Positions 4,634 to 6,566 of a stretch of DNA of 6,566 nt are shown in pieces (the stretch's first letter is position 1; every line of letters begins with the position of its first letter). The stretch lies in contig CANQZT010000087.1 of NCBI GenBank assembly GCA_947628335.1, positions 1-6,566 on the forward strand. The letters run 5' to 3'. The position numbers and the translations under genes are program-made. The stretch is from an uncultured Clostridia bacterium (GTDB lineage Bacteria; Bacillota_A; Clostridia; TANB77; CAG-508). Below the pieces are notes generated by a model, which was not told where the DNA came from, searched no databases, and worked only from the letters and a program-made list of their open reading frames with translations.

Positions 4634-4661
4634 AAAAATTATTCGAACCTAAATATCTACA

Positions 4662-5567
4662 TTAATTAAAATTCGGTACATATTCTTCTTCATGTTCTCC
4701 TAACTCTTGTATATATCCATTTTCTAATCCTAATAAATACAAATATTCCTCTATTTCCTTATATTCTTTTTTAGATAATTTTCTATTTATTAATTTATCA
4801 TCTTTTGCTTTATAGGTAGGAAAGTATTGTGCCATAACACTAACATATACATCATTTGGCATATTTTCTTTTATCCACTTCAAAATATGCTTAGAATTTA
4901 ATATATAATTTGGTAAAACTAAATGTCGAATTATTACTCCCTTTTGTATAATTCCATTATCATCAAAGACAGGTGCTCCTACTTGTTCATACATTCTCTT
5001 AATCGCTTTTGTTGCTATTTCAAAATAGTTATCAACACCTGAATATTTCTTTGCTAATTCATTACGGTAATATTTTAAATCTGGTAAATATATATCAATA
5101 TATCCTTTTAGTAAATCTATAGTTTCAATATTTTCATACCCGTTAGTATTATAAATAATAGGTATATCCAACCCATTATTTTTTGCAATATCAATTGCTT
5201 CTACTATATGATATACATATGAAGTTGGTGTTACTAAATTTATATTATCTGCTCCTTTTTCCTGCTGCTTCAAAAAAATATTCGCTAATTCCTTTATTGT
5301 AACTGATTCACCTTTACCTTCCTGACTAATTTGGTAATTTTGGCAGAATTTACACTGTAAATTACAATTAGAAAAGAAAATTGTGCCAGAACCATTTTTT
5401 CCACTAATACATGGTTCTTCAAAATAATGAAGCGAAGCAAGTGCAATCTTTAATTCTCCATCACTTCTGCATCTTCCTTTATTTCCTTCTAAGCGATTAA
5501 TTTTACAATTATGAGGACATAAAGTGCAACTTTTTAATTTTTCTAATGCTACGATTATTTCTTTCAT
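4662..5567 (-). CDS. PflX-like radical SAM protein (COG1313, activase-related)
   Basis: A 301-residue cytoplasmic iron-sulfur protein. The radical SAM motif CNLQCKFC (68-75; Cys68, Cys72, Cys75 of CxxxCxxC) binds the 4Fe-4S cluster that cleaves S-adenosylmethionine. An extra N-terminal Cys set, CTLCPHNC (Cys14, Cys17, Cys21) with GRCR (Cys33), is typical of this pyruvate-formate-lyase-activase-like group and probably binds a second metal or cluster. The run SGTIFFSNCN before the motif and NTNGYE (145-150) fit the TIM-barrel core. Length is normal for the family. The substrate is unknown; a glycyl-radical enzyme partner is not visible here. The start is 2 nt after the acyltransferase stop, with GGGGAG inside the end of that gene, indicating translational coupling. 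An intrinsic terminator lies at 4516-4543. Confidence 0.92.
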   Translation of the reverse strand: MKEIIVALEKLKSCTLCPHNCKINRLEGNKGRCRSDGELKIALASLHYFEEPCISGKNGSGTIFFSNCNLQCKFCQNYQISQEGKGESVTIKELANIFLKQQEKGADNINLVTPTSYVYHIVEAIDIAKNNGLDIPIIYNTNGYENIETIDLLKGYIDIYLPDLKYYRNELAKKYSGVDNYFEIATKAIKRMYEQVGAPVFDDNGIIQKGVIIRHLVLPNYILNSKHILKWIKENMPNDVYVSVMAQYFPTYKAKDDKLINRKLSKKEYKEIEEYLYLLGLENGYIQELGEHEEEYVPNFN

Positions 5568-5569
5568 TC

Positions 5570-6169
5570 TTAGTTCTCCCCAATTTGATAGATTTGATTA
5601 ATCAACTTAATCGATTCTTCTTTCAAAAGTTTTCTATCCTTTAATACTTCTGAACGTGGAAAAATAGGCTTTCCAAAGCTTACTATAACTTTTGAAAAAA
5701 ATTTTGGTCTTACCGTTATATGAACTGGTATAATTGGAACATTTGCAGTTGCCGAAATATACATTGCACCATTTTTAGTTTTTCTCTTATTTTCTATATA
5801 ATTTTCTTTATAAATGCCACCTTCGGGGAAAATTAAAAGTCTAATTTTTGAATGGGTATTTAAAGTATCAATAATATTTTTTATACCTTGTATATCATTT
5901 GAATTTCTTTTAATTGGTATTGCATTATGGAATTTCAATAATCCGGATATAAATCCATTCTTAAATAAATCAGCTTTTGCAACACTATACATATTAGGTA
6001 TTGCTGGATACAAAAATATTGGGTCAAAAATTCTAGAATGATTAGCACAAATTATGCATTTATCGTAATTTTCTAAAATTTCTAAATTCTCATACTTTAC
6101 AAAAAATAAAATTTTGCATACCAAAACTTTTATAATATTTCTTACTATTATGTATATTTTTTCTTTCAT
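5570..6169 (-). CDS. plsC: 1-acyl-glycerol-3-phosphate acyltransferase (PlsC family)
   Basis: Transfers an acyl chain to lysophosphatidate to make phosphatidate in membrane phospholipid synthesis. 199 residues, a compact member of the family. Motif I is NHSRIFD (43-49; catalytic His44 and Asp49 of HX4D), motif II is AIPIKRN (83-89), motif III is FPEGG (114-118) and motif IV is VPIIPV (144-149). Motif III normally reads FPEGTRS; here Thr-Arg is replaced by Gly-Ile, so acyl-donor or acceptor preference could differ. A hydrophobic basic N-terminus (about 5-24) suggests monotopic membrane attachment at the cytoplasmic face. The ATG at 6169-6167 has a modest GGAAAG at 6179-6184, 9 nt away. It is first in an operon with the radical SAM gene; any functional link between the two is unknown. 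Confidence 0.9.
   Translation of the reverse strand: MKEKIYIIVRNIIKVLVCKILFFVKYENLEILENYDKCIICANHSRIFDPIFLYPAIPNMYSVAKADLFKNGFISGLLKFHNAIPIKRNSNDIQGIKNIIDTLNTHSKIRLLIFPEGGIYKENYIENKRKTKNGAMYISATANVPIIPVHITVRPKFFSKVIVSFGKPIFPRSEVLKDRKLLKEESIKLINQIYQIGEN
5574..5581 (-). promoter_or_regulatory. Ribosome binding site of the radical SAM gene inside plsC
   Basis: GGGGAGAA is formed by the last sense codons of the acyltransferase gene, 6 nt before the radical SAM ATG. The two genes are separated by only 2 nt, so translation of the second probably depends on ribosomes finishing the first. Confidence 0.75.
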
Positions 6170-6223
6170 TTTATTAAACTTTCCATAAATTTATCACTTC
6201 TTAATTCTTTTATAAGCATATTG

Positions 6224-6253
6224 ATTATATCATTTCAAAATAATCATTGTCTA
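6224..6253 (-). promoter_or_regulatory. plsC: Proximal plsC promoter
   Basis: Minus-strand TAGACA at 6248-6253, spacer 18 nt, TATAAT at 6224-6229. The start is expected near 6217, leaving a leader of about 48 nt to the plsC ATG. The -35 is one base from consensus and the -10 is exact. Confidence 0.6.
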
Positions 6254-6312
6254 TTTTCTTTATACTATATGTATAATTTATTTGAACTCCAACATTATTT
6301 TCAATCATTTTT

Positions 6313-6341
6313 ATTATATAGCAAGTACTCACATTTTTCAA
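6313..6341 (-). promoter_or_regulatory. plsC: Distal plsC promoter
   Basis: Minus-strand TTGAAA at 6336-6341, spacer 17 nt, TATAAT at 6313-6318. The start is expected near 6306, giving a leader of about 137 nt that includes the proximal promoter. Two stacked promoters could give growth-dependent expression of the phospholipid gene. Confidence 0.6.
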
Positions 6342-6416
6342 TACAATTATAGACTGGTTTATTAGCTATTTCATTTACTTTATATTAAAGTATTAGGTAA
6401 GTTGTCGCTAATTCCA

Positions 6417-6566
6417 TTATTCCTTAATTGCACTTATTCCATAATACCTTCTAATTAATAAAATCCCCTTATCAGTTGTATTTTCTTTAATATATTCATC
6501 TAATAGATTCATATTTAATTCTTCTTCAATATGCTTATCTCTAATTCTCTCCTTTTCAGAAAAATC
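6417..6566 (-). CDS. C-terminal 49 codons of an unidentified protein (cut by window edge)
   Basis: The minus strand from 6566 is open for 49 codons to TAA at 6419-6417. The peptide begins DFSEKERIRDKHIEEELN and ends LLIRRYYGISAIKE; it is highly charged and mostly helical. I do not recognise the family. AT-ending codons match the housekeeping neighbours, so it looks native. It is not too short to be chance, but the even charge pattern and lack of stops in AT-rich DNA favour a real gene. Two promoters follow it, so it need not be in the plsC operon. Confidence 0.6.
   Translation of the reverse strand, partial: DFSEKERIRDKHIEEELNMNLLDEYIKENTTDKGILLIRRYYGISAIKE

Larger units (their letters stand above)
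4228..4661. other. Long gene-free region between radical SAM and DUF262 genes
   Basis: These 434 nt hold no intact gene with a start and ribosome binding site on either strand. From left to right they contain the DUF262 leader and promoter, the direct repeat, a U9 terminator-like hairpin (4358-4386), an unremarkable AT-rich stretch (4387-4486), a plus-strand promoter (4487-4515), a terminator hairpin (4516-4543), a start-less coding-like frame (4502-4633) and a weak stem TTTAGGT/ACCTAAA (4618-4624/4647-4653) just after the radical SAM stop. The part at 4521-4620 is about 38% G+C by hand count, much higher than its surroundings. Confidence 0.8.
6170..6416 (-). other. Leader region of plsC with two promoters and tiny frames
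   Basis: No convincing gene is visible in these 247 nt. Minus-strand short frames exist: one of 27 residues from the ATG at 6308-6306 to TAA at 6227-6225, extendable upstream without a start to about 46 codons; and one of 17 residues from 6219 to 6166 whose TGA overlaps the plsC start codon as ATGA. Neither has a ribosome binding site. The first would be nearly leaderless from the promoter at 6313-6341, and the second lies at the predicted start from the promoter at 6224-6253. They could be leader peptides or chance. Confidence 0.4.

Noticed and set aside
4618..4653. TTCGAA-containing segment resembling a tRNA T-arm
   Set aside because: The minus strand shows GGTTCGAAT, but the five bases on either side of the loop do not pair and no acceptor or anticodon arm can be drawn.
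5814..6041. Plus-strand open frame of 75 codons within the acyltransferase gene
   Set aside because: Antisense shadow of plsC, without ribosome binding site or promoter.
6376..6392. TACTTTA/TAAAGTA hairpin after the partial gene as a terminator
   Set aside because: The stem has one G-C pair and no U-run follows on the minus strand, so it is too weak to call.

Overview
The window is very AT-rich (about one quarter G+C by eye). Every confident gene lies on the minus strand, with AGGAG-type ribosome binding sites, TTGACA/TATAAT promoters and TAA/TAG stops. Tryptophan is read from TGG and no frame needs TGA as a sense codon. This points to a low-GC Bacillota, probably a Clostridia- or Erysipelotrichia-like commensal; the genus cannot be told from the sequence.

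Left block (1-1663), housekeeping: the N-terminal part of a 6-phosphofructokinase cut by the window edge, a single-domain rhodanese, and a RdgB/HAM1-type XTP/dITP diphosphatase. Right block (4662-6566), also housekeeping: the C-terminal 49 codons of an unidentified gene, then a PlsC-type acyltransferase and, 2 nt later, a PflX-like (COG1313) radical SAM protein, forming an operon.

Middle block (about 1700-4660), accessory: a 72-codon orphan gene of about 37% G+C with its own strong promoter; a structured plus-strand RNA of about 120 nt with an exact consensus promoter and a strong 3' stem plus T-tract; a DUF3800 gene whose 3' end overlaps that RNA in antisense; and a DUF262 (ParB/Srx-fold, GmrS-like) gene 28 nt upstream of it in the same operon. 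A consensus promoter bracketed by an inverted repeat drives the operon, and an 18-bp direct repeat lies just upstream. Further upstream are terminators and a plus-strand promoter leading into a start-less coding remnant or second RNA (4502-4633).

The most interesting point is the RNA + DUF3800 + DUF262 unit. DUF262 is the core domain of GmrSD, BrxU and SspE anti-phage nucleases, but here it lacks the usual HNH (DUF1524) half. DUF3800 is a probable RNase H-like nuclease family for which Rfam holds a series of associated structured RNAs (the DUF3800-n motifs). I infer a candidate RNA-containing defence module: DUF262 as nucleotide-dependent sensor or regulator, DUF3800 as nuclease, and the RNA as guide, cofactor, inhibitor or target. 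The domain calls and RNA signals are read from the sequence; the system-level function is inference.
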